Part shown: positions 15,827 through 24,023 of the stretch, in pieces | Layout of the letters: every line of letters begins with the position of its first letter | Numbering within the stretch: position 1 is the stretch's first letter | DNA from: DMER01 sp003451645 | GTDB lineage: Bacteria; Pseudomonadota; Alphaproteobacteria; Micropepsales; Micropepsaceae | Length of the DNA stretch: 42,790 nt | Direction: 5' to 3' | Assembly: GCA_031976175.1 (NCBI GenBank) | Contig: DALYLR010000033.1 | Coordinates: 1-42,790, forward strand | Notes under the pieces: model-generated | Databases searched by the model: none | Told to the model about the DNA's origin: nothing | What the model saw: only the letters and a program-made list of their open reading frames with translations | Program-made: the position numbers and the translations under genes

Positions 15827-16977
15827 CGCGCACCTGTCAGCGCAATGCGCGCATTGTACCAATTCATGACCAAACTCGTCAGCAGGCTGAGCGTCAGATA
15901 GATCGCCATGGTGATCACGATGATCTCAATCTCCCGGCCCGTCTGGTTGAGGCTGGTGCCGGCAAAAACCGAGACCAGGTCGGGATAGGCGATGGCCGTG
16001 GCGAGCGAGGAATTCTTGGTCAGGTTCATATATTGCGAGGTCAAGGGCGGGATGATGATCCGCAGGGCCTGAGGCACCACGACCAGGCGCAAGGTTTGTG
16101 CGCGGGTGAGGCCGATGGCCTGGGCGGCCTCCACTTGACCCCGCTGCACGCCCTCGATGCCTGCGCGCACCGTCTCGGCGATGTAGGCGGCGGCGTAGAC
16201 AGACAAGGCCAGCACCAGGGCAATCAATTCCGGCAGGATGACGAGGCCGCCCTCGAAGTTGAAGCCTTGGAGGGACGGAAAACTGGGCGTGAAGGGAAGC
16301 CCCGTAGCGAGCGCCGCCAAGGCGGGCAGCCCGAGGAACAGTCCAGCCCCCACCCAAAAGGCCGGAAAGCCCTGCCCCGTCGCCATCCGGCGGTCATGAG
16401 CCCAACGGCTCAGGGCGATCCAGAGTGCGATGGCCGCCAGTGCCGCGAGGCCAACCAGCCCCGCCCCGTCCTGCGGTGTCAGGGACGGGACATAGAGGCC
16501 GCGATTATTTAGGAAGATACTGTCAAACAGGCTCCAGCTCTCACGCGGGCCCGGCACGGCGCGCAAAGCCGCGAAATACCAGAAGAAAAGCTGGAGCAGC
16601 ACGGGGACATTGCGCACCGTCTCCACATAGGCCTCGCACAGTTTCGCAACCAGCCAATTCCCGGACACCGACCCAATGCCAATGGTGAACCCCAAGATAG
16701 TCGCCAGGATGATCCCCAGCACCGCGACCAGAAGCGTGTTCAACACGCCCACGAGCAAAGCGCGGGCATGCGTCGATTGCTCCGTATAAGGAACAAGATG
16801 CTGGATGATGTCATAGCCCGTCTCGTCCCGCAGAAAGCGGAAGCGCTCGGCAGCACCCGGGCCGAACGCCCACATGAAGAGCACATAGAGGAGCCAGGCG
16901 GCAAAACCCACGGCGAGCGCCTGGGCCACGAGATCGAGGCGCCGTCTCGCGGAAAACATGGCCAGCACTCTGAGCAT
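15823..16977 (-). CDS. aapQ: General L-amino acid ABC transporter permease
   Basis: The product is 384 residues. The first span is at about 18-36. A long insertion follows the first conserved segment, as is typical of AapQ. The coupling loop is GIEGVQRGQVEAAQAIGLTRAQTLRLVVVPQALR, and YMNLTKNSSLATAIAYPDLVSV lies near the C-terminus. The gene lies 40 nt downstream of aapJ. Confidence 0.92.
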   Translation of the reverse strand: MLRVLAMFSARRRLDLVAQALAVGFAAWLLYVLFMWAFGPGAAERFRFLRDETGYDIIQHLVPYTEQSTHARALLVGVLNTLLVAVLGIILATILGFTIGIGSVSGNWLVAKLCEAYVETVRNVPVLLQLFFWYFAALRAVPGPRESWSLFDSIFLNNRGLYVPSLTPQDGAGLVGLAALAAIALWIALSRWAHDRRMATGQGFPAFWVGAGLFLGLPALAALATGLPFTPSFPSLQGFNFEGGLVILPELIALVLALSVYAAAYIAETVRAGIEGVQRGQVEAAQAIGLTRAQTLRLVVVPQALRIIIPPLTSQYMNLTKNSSLATAIAYPDLVSVFAGTSLNQTGREIEIIVITMAIYLTLSLLTSLVMNWYNARIALTGAR

Positions 16978-17017
16978 TACACGCCCACCCTCCCCTTGCG
17001 CCTAGCGATCTGCGTGC

Positions 17018-18043
17018 TCAGCGGATCGGCAAGCCATATTGCAGGCCGCCCTGCGTCCAGAGCGCATTCTGGCCACGCTTGATCTTGAGGGGCGAGCCCT
17101 GGCCCACATTGCGCTCAAAGCTCTCGCCATAATTGCCAACCTGGCGGATGATGCGCTGCGCCCAGTCCTTGGTGAGCCCCAAGCTCTCGCCAAAGGAGCC
17201 TTCCACGCCGAGAAGCCTGCGGATTTCCGGGTTCTCGGATTTGAGCATCTGATCGACATTCTTGGAGGTCACGCCCAGTTCCTCCGCATTGATCATCGCA
17301 TGCAGGACCCAGCGCACCAGATCCTCCCAGGCCGGGTCGCCCGCATTGACGGCCGGCCCCAACGGCTCCTTGGAGATGATCTCAGGCAGGATGATATGGT
17401 CGGCGGGGGCCTTCAACTGCAGGCGCTGCGCATAGAGGCCCGATTGATCCGTGGTCAGCACATCGCAACGCCCCGCATCATAGGCGGCGGTGACCTCATC
17501 ATCCTTTTCAAAGGCGATGACCTTGTATTGAAGTTTGTTGGCGCGGAAATAGTCGGCCAGATTGAGCTCGGTCGTGGTGCCGGTCTGCGTACAGACGCTG
17601 GCGCCATTGAGCTGCTTGGCGGAGGTCACGTTGAGCTTTTTCGGGACCATGAAGCCTTGACCGTCATAATAGGTGACGCCGGTGAACTGCAGGCCCAATT
17701 GCACGTCGCGGCTCATGGTGATGGTGGTGTTGCGCGACAGGACGTCGAACTCGCCTGCCTGCAGCGAGGTAAAGCGCACCTTGGCCGACAAGGGGATGAA
17801 GCGCACCGCCTTGGCGTCATTCAGGATCGCCGCCGCGATCGCCCGGCACACATCAACGTCGATGCCCATCCAATTCCCGGTCTTGTCCGGGTTGGAGAAA
17901 CCGGGCAGCCCCTCCGACACGCCGCAGCGCAGGAGCTTGTTCGCCTTGACCTTGGCAAGCGTCGCAGAGGCGGCCATGGCCGGTGTCAGCGCAAAGGCGG
18001 AGGCGGCAAAACCGAAGGCCAGCGCAGTCCAAAACCGTTTCAT
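17018..18043 (-). CDS. aapJ: General L-amino acid ABC transporter substrate-binding protein
   Basis: The start at 18043 gives a 341-residue precursor with a signal peptide ending near AMA at about 23-24, and GGGGAG upstream. The mature protein has the family-3 solute-binding features: VSEGLPGFSNPDKTGNWMGIDVDVCRAIAAA, then FDVLSRNTTITMSRD and CDVLTTDQSGLYAQR. It binds a broad range of L-amino acids in the periplasm and delivers them to AapQM-P. It is the first gene of the operon and diverges from the metC-like gene. Confidence 0.93.
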   Translation of the reverse strand: MKRFWTALAFGFAASAFALTPAMAASATLAKVKANKLLRCGVSEGLPGFSNPDKTGNWMGIDVDVCRAIAAAILNDAKAVRFIPLSAKVRFTSLQAGEFDVLSRNTTITMSRDVQLGLQFTGVTYYDGQGFMVPKKLNVTSAKQLNGASVCTQTGTTTELNLADYFRANKLQYKVIAFEKDDEVTAAYDAGRCDVLTTDQSGLYAQRLQLKAPADHIILPEIISKEPLGPAVNAGDPAWEDLVRWVLHAMINAEELGVTSKNVDQMLKSENPEIRRLLGVEGSFGESLGLTKDWAQRIIRQVGNYGESFERNVGQGSPLKIKRGQNALWTQGGLQYGLPIR

Positions 18044-18085
18044 GTCGCAATTCTCCCCAAAAAAGTCGTTGGCGTGACACCAAGG

Positions 18086-18115
18086 ACCGGTGCAGGCTTT
18101 CCCTATACCGGTGCA
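18086..18115. promoter_or_regulatory. Paired 9-bp direct repeats between divergent aapJ and metC-like genes
   Basis: ACCGGTGCA occurs exactly twice, at 18086-18094 and 18107-18115. The start-to-start distance is 21 bp, two helical turns. The core ACCGGT is itself palindromic. The position in the 106-bp divergent intergenic region suggests tandem binding of a regulator to one DNA face. No known factor is recognised. Confidence 0.5.
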
Positions 18116-18149
18116 AACCTGAACCATGCATAACCCGAAGCAGGGGCGA

Positions 18150-19325
18150 ATGTCTAAGGCTGGAAAAGACACGAGCTATGGCAGCCGCACCACAGTCGTG
18201 ATTGCGGGGCGCGATCCCAAGGGGCATGCGGGGGCGGTCAATATCCCGCCCTACCGCGCCTCGACCATCCTGCATGACAGCGTGCGGGCGCTCACGGCCG
18301 ACAAACCGCGCTTTACCTATGGGCGGCGGGGTACCCCCACAACCGCCGCGATGGAGGAGATGCTCTCAAGCCTGCATGGGGCGGAGGCGACGGTCCTCAC
18401 CCCGTCGGGCCTGTCGGCCTGCACGCTGGCGCTGCTGACCGCGCTGGAGGCGGGCGGGGAGTTGCTGATCACTGATTCGGCCTATGAGCCGACGCGGCAC
18501 TTTGCCATGAAGCTCGCCAAGCGGTTTGGCATCACCGCGATCCCCTATGACCCTCTCGCCGGGGCTGAGGTGGCGCGGCTGTTCACGCCCCGCACGCGGG
18601 CGATCCTGGTCGAATCGCCGGGCTCGCTGACCTTTGAGGTTCAGGACCTGCCCGCCATTGCTGGTGCGGCGCGGGCGCAGGGTATTTGCGTTGTCGCGGA
18701 CAATACGTGGGCCACACCCTTGCTGTGCCAGCCCTTGGGGCTTGGTGCGGATATGGTCATCGAGAGCTGTACCAAATATGTGGTGGGGCATTCGGACGCC
18801 AATCTGGGGGCGGTTAGCGCCTCGGCGGACTGGGCGGAGCGGCTGCGCGCCACGCATTATCATCTTGGCCTGACGGCCGGCGCGGATGATGTCTATCTGG
18901 CCCTGCGCGGTATCCGGACGATGGCGGTCAGGCTGAAGGCGGCTGAAGAGGGGGCACGGACTTTGATCGCCTGGCTGAAGACCAGGCCCGAGGCCGGCCG
19001 CATCCTCTATCCGGGCGATGAGAGTGACCCCGGCCATGCGTTGTGGCGGCGGGACTTCCGCGGCGCGTCGGGGCTGTTCGGCTTAGGCCTGGCGCCGATG
19101 AGCAAAGAGGCGTTGAGCGCCATGCTTGATGGGCTGGCTTTGTTTGGCATGGGCTATAGCTGGGGCGGCTATGAGAGCCTGATCATCCCGGCCGACCCGC
19201 ACAGGAGCGTCAGACCCTATGCGGGGCCGGGGCCCTTGCTGCGGATCAGCGTAGGCCTTGAGGACCCGCAGGATCTGATCGCGGATCTGGCGGCGGGGTT
19301 TGACCGCGCGAGGGCGGCAGCATGA
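18150..19325 (+). CDS. metC: Cystathionine beta-lyase-like PLP enzyme
   Basis: This 391-residue enzyme is of the Cys/Met metabolism PLP family. Visible are YGRRGTPTTAAMEEMLSSL, a TPSGLSAC phosphate contact, VVADNTWATPLL (PLP aspartate) and the Schiff-base lysine Lys209 in SCTKYVVGHSD. The late GYSWGGYESL motif is typical of MetC rather than gamma-synthases. It would cleave cystathionine to homocysteine. Start 18150 has AGGGG just upstream and is preferred to 18126. Its stop overlaps hisI by 4 nt. Confidence 0.88.
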   Translation: MSKAGKDTSYGSRTTVVIAGRDPKGHAGAVNIPPYRASTILHDSVRALTADKPRFTYGRRGTPTTAAMEEMLSSLHGAEATVLTPSGLSACTLALLTALEAGGELLITDSAYEPTRHFAMKLAKRFGITAIPYDPLAGAEVARLFTPRTRAILVESPGSLTFEVQDLPAIAGAARAQGICVVADNTWATPLLCQPLGLGADMVIESCTKYVVGHSDANLGAVSASADWAERLRATHYHLGLTAGADDVYLALRGIRTMAVRLKAAEEGARTLIAWLKTRPEAGRILYPGDESDPGHALWRRDFRGASGLFGLGLAPMSKEALSAMLDGLALFGMGYSWGGYESLIIPADPHRSVRPYAGPGPLLRISVGLEDPQDLIADLAAGFDRARAAA

Positions 19326-19669
19326 CCGACATGACCCAAGACGACTTCATCGCGGCCGTAAGCTTCAACGCCGATGGCTTGGTGCCCGCAATCGCGCAGG
19401 ATGCGGAGGATGGCCGGGTGCTGATGCTCGCCTGGATGAATGCCGAGAGCCTCAAGCGCACGCTGGCCGAGGGCCGCGCGGTCTATTGGTCGCGCTCCCG
19501 GCAGGCACTTTGGCGCAAAGGGGATGAAAGCGGCCATATCCAGCGCTTGGCAGAGATTTGGCTCGATTGTGATGGCGACACGGTCCTGATGAAGGTCCAC
19601 CAAACCGGGCCCGCCTGCCACACCGGCACGCCCACATGTTTTTTCCGGACGACCCGCCATGCCCTTTGA
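19322..19669 (+). CDS. hisI: Phosphoribosyl-AMP cyclohydrolase
   Basis: At 115 residues it is a stand-alone HisI without a HisE domain. Motifs are MLAWMNAESL, the YWSRSRQALWRKGD block, the metal site DCDGD, and GPACHTGTPTCFF with zinc-binding cysteines. It opens the adenine ring of phosphoribosyl-AMP in histidine biosynthesis. It overlaps the metC-like gene (ATGA) and the carboxyltransferase gene (11 nt). No other his genes are nearby. Confidence 0.94.
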   Translation: MTDMTQDDFIAAVSFNADGLVPAIAQDAEDGRVLMLAWMNAESLKRTLAEGRAVYWSRSRQALWRKGDESGHIQRLAEIWLDCDGDTVLMKVHQTGPACHTGTPTCFFRTTRHAL

Positions 19670-21188
19670 CAATGAGCGCACGGAGTTTGAGCGGCGCAAG
19701 GCGCAGGCGCTCTCCATGGGATCACCGAAGCGCCTGGCCGAGCGCCAGGCCCAAGGCATCTTGAACGCGCGCGAGCGGGTTGACCGGCTGCTCGATGCCG
19801 GGAGCTTCCATGAGGCAGGCCTGTTCGCCACCTCGATCCGGCCGGAGATGCGCGACAAGACGCCGGGCGACGGCGTGGTCTGCGGCTTTGGCACGATGGG
19901 CGGGCGGCTGGTCGGTGTCAACGCCGCGGACTTTACGGTGCTGGGCTCCTCCTCGGCGGAGGTGCATGGCAAGAAGCAAGGCCATGTCCGGGCGCTCGCC
20001 ACCCGCAATGGCTTTCCCATCGTCAACCTGATGGAATGCGCGGGCGGGCGCATCCCCGACATCATGGGTGCCGGCGGCATCGGCATGTCGGGCGAGCGCG
20101 CCGTCTATCGCAATCCGCGCCAAGTGCCCTGGATCAGTGCGGTAATGGGCCTCACCTATGGCGGCGGGGCGTTTACATGCATCAATTCCGACATCGTCGT
20201 GATGCGCAAAGGCGCGGTGCTCGCTGTCTCTAGCCAAATGGTCACGAGCGTCGCCATTGGCGAGGAGGAGGACCCGCAAAGCCTCGGCGGCTGGCGCCAT
20301 CACAGCGAGATGACGGGGCTGATCGATGTGCTGGCCGAGAGCGATGAGGAGGCGATTGCGACGGTCAAACGCGCTTTGAGCTATCTGCCCGATCATGCGG
20401 GCGCCCTGCCCCCGCGTCTGCCTCCGCCCAAGGACGATCCAGCCCGGGATGAGGCGGTGTTGACGCTGGTGCCTGAAAGCCGCGCCAAGGTCTATGACGT
20501 GCGCATGGTGATCAAAGCGGTCGTCGATGCGGACAGTTTCTTTCCGCTCAAGGAGCGTTTCGCCAAGGTGGCCGTGACGGCGCTTGCCCGGCTCGGCGGT
20601 CAGGTGGTGGGGATTGTCGCCTCCAACCCGATGTTCAAGGGCGGCGCCCTCGATCCGGATGCTTGCGACAAGATCGCGAGCTTTATCGTGCTGTGCGACA
20701 GCTACAACATCCCGCTAATTTTCCTGGCCGACACGCCAGGGTTCCTCGTCGGCGCGGAAAGCGAGAAAAAGCGCCTGCCCGCAAAGATCATGACCTTCAT
20801 GTCGGCGCTCGAGCAGGCCACGGTGCCCAAGATTGCGCTCGTCTTGCGCAAATCCTATGGGCAGGCGTACCTGAATATGGGCGGCGGAAAGGCGGACATC
20901 ACCGCCTCCTGGTTCACGGGCGACATCTCCTTCATGGACCCGGCCGTTGCGGTGAATGTGGTCTTTGCGGTCAAGCGCGAGGATGATCCGGCGCGCCATG
21001 CGGCCCTCGTGGCCGAGGTGGCGGCGGGCACGACCCCTTATGAGCTGGCGGCACCTTTTTTGGCGCACAGCGTGATCGACCCGCGCGACACACGGCGTAC
21101 TTTGATCAGTATGCTGCAGATTTTGTGCAGGCGCACGACAGGCGGCCTGGGCGAACACCGGTTGGCCAATTGGCCGCATGGCTTTTGA
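19659..21188 (+). CDS. Acyl-CoA carboxylase beta (carboxyltransferase) subunit
   Basis: The 509-residue protein has the two crotonase-fold halves of PccB/MccB-type carboxyltransferases. The N-half contains ARERVDRLLDAGSFHE, MECAGGRIPD and TYGGGAF. The C-half contains FKGGALDPDACDKIASFI, FLADTPGFLVG and RKSYGQAYLNMGGG. It would transfer carboxyl from biotin to an acyl-CoA; the substrate (propionyl, methylcrotonyl, geranyl or another) cannot be told. A small biotin carrier follows at once, but the biotin carboxylase subunit is not in the window, which is unusual for this family. Confidence 0.9.
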   Translation: MPFDNERTEFERRKAQALSMGSPKRLAERQAQGILNARERVDRLLDAGSFHEAGLFATSIRPEMRDKTPGDGVVCGFGTMGGRLVGVNAADFTVLGSSSAEVHGKKQGHVRALATRNGFPIVNLMECAGGRIPDIMGAGGIGMSGERAVYRNPRQVPWISAVMGLTYGGGAFTCINSDIVVMRKGAVLAVSSQMVTSVAIGEEEDPQSLGGWRHHSEMTGLIDVLAESDEEAIATVKRALSYLPDHAGALPPRLPPPKDDPARDEAVLTLVPESRAKVYDVRMVIKAVVDADSFFPLKERFAKVAVTALARLGGQVVGIVASNPMFKGGALDPDACDKIASFIVLCDSYNIPLIFLADTPGFLVGAESEKKRLPAKIMTFMSALEQATVPKIALVLRKSYGQAYLNMGGGKADITASWFTGDISFMDPAVAVNVVFAVKREDDPARHAALVAEVAAGTTPYELAAPFLAHSVIDPRDTRRTLISMLQILCRRTTGGLGEHRLANWPHGF

Positions 21189-21200
21189 GGATTGATCGTT

Positions 21201-21425
21201 ATGCGTACTGCCGACGTCAAAACTGACATCACGGGCAAGGTCTGGAAGATCGAGGCCGCCCCCGGCGATCAGCTCACGGAGGATCAGCCGATCGTGATCC
21301 TGGAGAGCATGAAAATGGAGATCCCCGTCACGGCGCCGGTCGACTGCCGGGTGGTGGAGATCCTTGTGGCGGAAGGCGACGCGGTCACGGAAGGCGACAT
21401 CATCGCGCGGATCGTGGCGGTGTGA
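21201..21425 (+). CDS. Biotin carboxyl carrier protein, small
   Basis: This 74-residue single biotinyl domain has the biotinylation motif ESMKMEIP, flanked by VWKIEAAPGDQLTEDQPIVI and VVEILVAEGDAVTEGDIIARI. ATG 21201 is preferred over the in-frame TTG at 21192. It lies 12 nt after the carboxyltransferase gene and is likely its carrier. It is a free-standing domain rather than the C-terminal part of an alpha subunit. Confidence 0.92.
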   Translation: MRTADVKTDITGKVWKIEAAPGDQLTEDQPIVILESMKMEIPVTAPVDCRVVEILVAEGDAVTEGDIIARIVAV

Positions 21426-21433
21426 GGGGGGCG

Positions 21434-21835
21434 TTAGAGGGCGAGGATTGCCCCAAGGTAGACTGGATGCGCACGCGCAACTTGCGCAAAGGCTGTGTCT
21501 GCGGTGACGAGCTGCGTTCGTTCCGACAGGGCCGCGGCCAGGTAAAGACAGTCATATGCCGTTTGACCGAGATCGAGCGCAATCGCTTGCGCAACCAAAG
21601 CCAAAGGCCTTGTTTGTAGCGATCTGATTGGTGCCGCATCGATTGCAGCAAGAGCTGCGCGTGCATCTTGAGCAGTAATTTGCCCGCGCCGCGCTTTCAC
21701 CCACAAAACATTCGCGCACTCAATCCAGAGCAAATCCGGCGCCGCCAATTCATGGCGAGTTAGCAGCGCAATTGCAGCTTCGGACTCGTCTTCGTCAAGC
21801 ACCCACTTTAGAGCCACGCTCGCATCGACTATCAT
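21434..21835 (-). CDS. vapC: VapC-type PIN-domain toxin
   Basis: The 133-residue PIN ribonuclease has the four acidic active-site residues: Asp4, Glu39 (LLWIEC), Asp95 (TAYDCLYLA) and Asp113 (TADTAF). Such toxins cleave tRNA or rRNA. The start overlaps the antitoxin stop by 4 nt. It converges on the biotin carrier gene with only 8 nt between stops. Confidence 0.93.
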   Translation of the reverse strand: MIVDASVALKWVLDEDESEAAIALLTRHELAAPDLLWIECANVLWVKARRGQITAQDARAALAAIDAAPIRSLQTRPLALVAQAIALDLGQTAYDCLYLAAALSERTQLVTADTAFAQVARAHPVYLGAILAL

Positions 21836-22092
21836 GATTTGCGCCGAAGAGAGCGTCCATCATCACGATTACGATCCGCCCGCAAATCGTCGAGACCCGA
21901 GGGTCCTTTGCGGCGGCCAATTTGGGCGCGCACCTCGTTCAGTCGTGCGACAGCCGCAGCCCTGCCGAGCCCCGTCGCCAGTGCCAACGCCCGGCGTGCC
22001 TCCTCTTCCAATGAGGAACCAGCCTGCTTCGCACGTTGGCGCAGCGCATCCACAATGGCGGGATCAAGGTTTCGGATTAGAATCTGTGCCAT
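21832..22092 (-). CDS. vapB: VapB/FitA-type antitoxin
   Basis: The 86-residue protein has an N-terminal ribbon-helix-helix (QILIRNLDPAIVDALRQRAKQAGSS) for DNA binding. Its basic/acidic C-terminal tail would wrap the VapC active site. It precedes vapC in one operon with an ATGA overlap. A palindrome lies 20 bp upstream. Confidence 0.9.
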   Translation of the reverse strand: MAQILIRNLDPAIVDALRQRAKQAGSSLEEEARRALALATGLGRAAAVARLNEVRAQIGRRKGPSGLDDLRADRNRDDGRSLRRKS

Positions 22093-22111
22093 GATTGGAG
22101 ATTACACCGCA

Positions 22112-22123
22112 AACGATATCGTT
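22112..22123. promoter_or_regulatory. Candidate VapBC operator palindrome
   Basis: AACGATATCGTT is a perfect 12-bp palindrome 19 nt upstream of the vapB start. That position suits autoregulation by the VapBC complex. The assignment rests on position and symmetry only. Confidence 0.5.
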
Positions 22124-22152
22124 GCAATCAGTATCGCTCGGGTGTGGTTGTC

Positions 22153-22178
22153 TGTCACAAACGCCGCCCCCGTGCGTC
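22153..22178 (+). promoter_or_regulatory. ECF41-type promoter
   Basis: TGTCACA (22153-22159), 15 nt, then CGTC (22175-22178). These are the -35 and -10 elements known for ECF41 sigma factors. The three-gene operon that follows ends in an ECF41 sigma gene, so autoregulation is expected. Confidence 0.75.
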
Positions 22179-22204
22179 ATAGGGGTGAAGACGGAGGATC
22201 AGCG

Positions 22205-22591
22205 ATGCGGTGGGTGGCGGTGATTTTGGCGGCGGTGTTTCTGGGCAATGGGGCTTTCATGCTGGTGAGCCCGAAGGACTGGTTTGCGGCCATCCCTGGC
22301 GTGGCCGAAACCGGCCCTTACAACAGCCATTTGGTGCGCGATGTGGGGATTGCCTATGGGGTTGCGGGCCTCGCCACCCTTTGGGGCGCCTTTGGCGGCG
22401 GCTGGCGCTGCTATGCCCTGGCCTTGGCGTTCATTGGCGCGCATGCGGTCCTGCATGTGATCGAGACGCTCAGCGGGCATGCGCATGCGGCCCATCACGG
22501 CCCAACCCTGTTGAACGATGTGGCCGGTATCTACGTGCCTGCGGCGGGGCTATTGTGGCTGACCATCCGTGCGCGGCAGATGAACCCCTAA
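22205..22591 (+). CDS. Small four-helix membrane protein in the ECF41 operon
   Basis: The 128-residue protein has four predicted membrane spans (about residues 2-22, 43-64, 68-92, 103-124). It has an intervening His-rich loop (GHAHAAHHGP, about 93-102). GGAGG precedes ATG 22205. I do not recognise the family. It is the first gene after the ECF41 promoter and 15 nt before the carboxymuconolactone decarboxylase-like gene, so it is probably an ECF41 target. The His cluster could bind metal or haem, but this is speculative. Confidence 0.75.
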   Translation: MRWVAVILAAVFLGNGAFMLVSPKDWFAAIPGVAETGPYNSHLVRDVGIAYGVAGLATLWGAFGGGWRCYALALAFIGAHAVLHVIETLSGHAHAAHHGPTLLNDVAGIYVPAAGLLWLTIRARQMNP

Positions 22592-22606
22592 CGGAGGAGT
22601 TATCCG

Positions 22607-23140
22607 ATGCTCAAAGCCATCCTGACACGGATGATTGCGGCAGGCGAACGCGATCTGGGCGTGCCCGCCCCTTTCGCCTATTTCCTGCGCGATGTGGCGC
22701 CGAACAGGCTGATGCGGTTCTCGTTCATCAAGTGGGTGGAGGGGACGCGGCGCGTCACGCCTGCCGATGTCTATCACGCCAGCGGCCTGGGCAGTGCCAT
22801 GGCGGAGGATTGCGGGCCATGCATGCAGATCCATGTGAACCTGGCACTCAGGGACGGCATGGCGCCTGATCTGCTGCTGGCCCTGACCCGACGGCGGCTG
22901 GACGGTCTGCCGGGCGATATCGTCCAAGCGTTTCTGTTTGGGTATCAGGTGTCATCGGGCGAGGATGCGAGCGACGCCCGCGAGGCCATCCGCGCGCGCT
23001 GGGGCGACAAGGGCCTGACGGAGCTTGCCTTTGCGGTCGCCGTAGCGCGGTTTTATCCGGGGCTCAAGCGCGGCTTGGGCTTTGCGGAGCATTGCGAGCG
23101 GCCGTCCGTTCCCGGAGCAACCGCGGACTTGGCGGCCTGA
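22607..23140 (+). CDS. Carboxymuconolactone decarboxylase/AhpD-like protein
   Basis: The 177-residue protein has the AhpD redox motif EDCGPCMQIHVN, with Cys69 and Cys72 and His76. This is the CxxC-x3-H arrangement of peroxidase-like members. Carboxymuconolactone decarboxylase-like proteins are the most common partners of ECF41 sigma factors. GGAGG lies upstream of ATG 22607. A role in removing oxidants is likely; the substrate is unknown. Confidence 0.87.
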   Translation: MLKAILTRMIAAGERDLGVPAPFAYFLRDVAPNRLMRFSFIKWVEGTRRVTPADVYHASGLGSAMAEDCGPCMQIHVNLALRDGMAPDLLLALTRRRLDGLPGDIVQAFLFGYQVSSGEDASDAREAIRARWGDKGLTELAFAVAVARFYPGLKRGLGFAEHCERPSVPGATADLAA

Positions 23141-23141
23141 A

Positions 23142-24008
23142 ATGGAGGCGGCAGCACAGACATTCGAGCAGGAGCGCCCGCGGCTGATGGGCCTGGCCTA
23201 CCGGATGCTGGGGCGCTGGTCGGAGGCCCAGGACGTGGTCCAGGACGCGGCCCTGCGCTGGCTGGCGCAGACGAGGCAAGACATCCGCAATCACAAGGGC
23301 TTTCTGACCACGCTGGTGACGCGGCTGGCGATCGACCGCTTGCGGCGGGAGAAGGCGCGGCGTGAAACCTATCCGGGACCTTGGCTGCCGGAGCCGGTTG
23401 TGACGCCACTCGAGGGGGCGGACGATCAGAGCGCGCTGGCGCAGGACCTGTCGGTCGCGATGCTGCTGCTGTTTGAGCGGCTGGCCCCGGAGGAGCGCGC
23501 GGCCTTCATCCTGCGCGAGGCACTGGGTGCGCCCTATGCCGAGATCGCTCAAACCCTTGAGAAGTCCGAAGGCGCCGTCCGGCAAATCGTCAGCCGCGCG
23601 CGGGAGCGGATCAAACGGCCAAGATCAAATGCGATCAGCGATCCGCAACGCCATCACGAGTTGATCGCCCGCGTGGCGCTCGCCGTGCAGGCAGGCGATA
23701 AGGCAGGCCTCACCGTCCTGTTGGCGCCAGACGCGGTGTTGCTGACCGATGGCGGCGGGCGGCGCTCCGCGGCCTTGCGGCCGATCGAGGGCGCGCCAGC
23801 GATCGTGTCTCTGCTCTTTGGTCTGAGAGGATTTGCCGAGCCGCCGCGTTCTGTGCAGGTGATCACGCTCAACGGCGCGCCTGCGGCCCTCACCCGCAAT
23901 GCGCAAGGCGAGGACAGCGTGATCCAATTTACGCTAGAGGCGGGCCTGATCAGCACGATCTATATCTCGCGCAATCCGGAAAAACTGCGCCATCTCAACA
24001 TTGCCTAG
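23142..24008 (+). CDS. ECF41 family sigma factor with fused SnoaL-like regulatory domain
   Basis: The 288-residue protein has sigma regions 2 and 4 in the first 160 residues (DVVQDAALRWL; APYAEIAQTLEKSEGAVRQIVSRAR). A C-terminal SnoaL-like domain follows. The two ECF41 signatures are present: DGGGR in LLTDGGGRRSA and NPEKL at 278-282 (family NPDKL). In ECF41 this extension replaces a separate anti-sigma factor. ATG 23142 lies immediately after the stop of the AhpD-like gene, giving a coupled operon under the promoter at 22153-22178. Confidence 0.93.
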   Translation: MEAAAQTFEQERPRLMGLAYRMLGRWSEAQDVVQDAALRWLAQTRQDIRNHKGFLTTLVTRLAIDRLRREKARRETYPGPWLPEPVVTPLEGADDQSALAQDLSVAMLLLFERLAPEERAAFILREALGAPYAEIAQTLEKSEGAVRQIVSRARERIKRPRSNAISDPQRHHELIARVALAVQAGDKAGLTVLLAPDAVLLTDGGGRRSAALRPIEGAPAIVSLLFGLRGFAEPPRSVQVITLNGAPAALTRNAQGEDSVIQFTLEAGLISTIYISRNPEKLRHLNIA

Positions 24009-24023
24009 ACGGCCCGCCAGTCC

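Noticed and set aside
17039..18133. 364-codon plus-strand frame opposite aapJ
   Set aside because: It is a shadow; aapJ has a signal peptide and family motifs on the minus strand.
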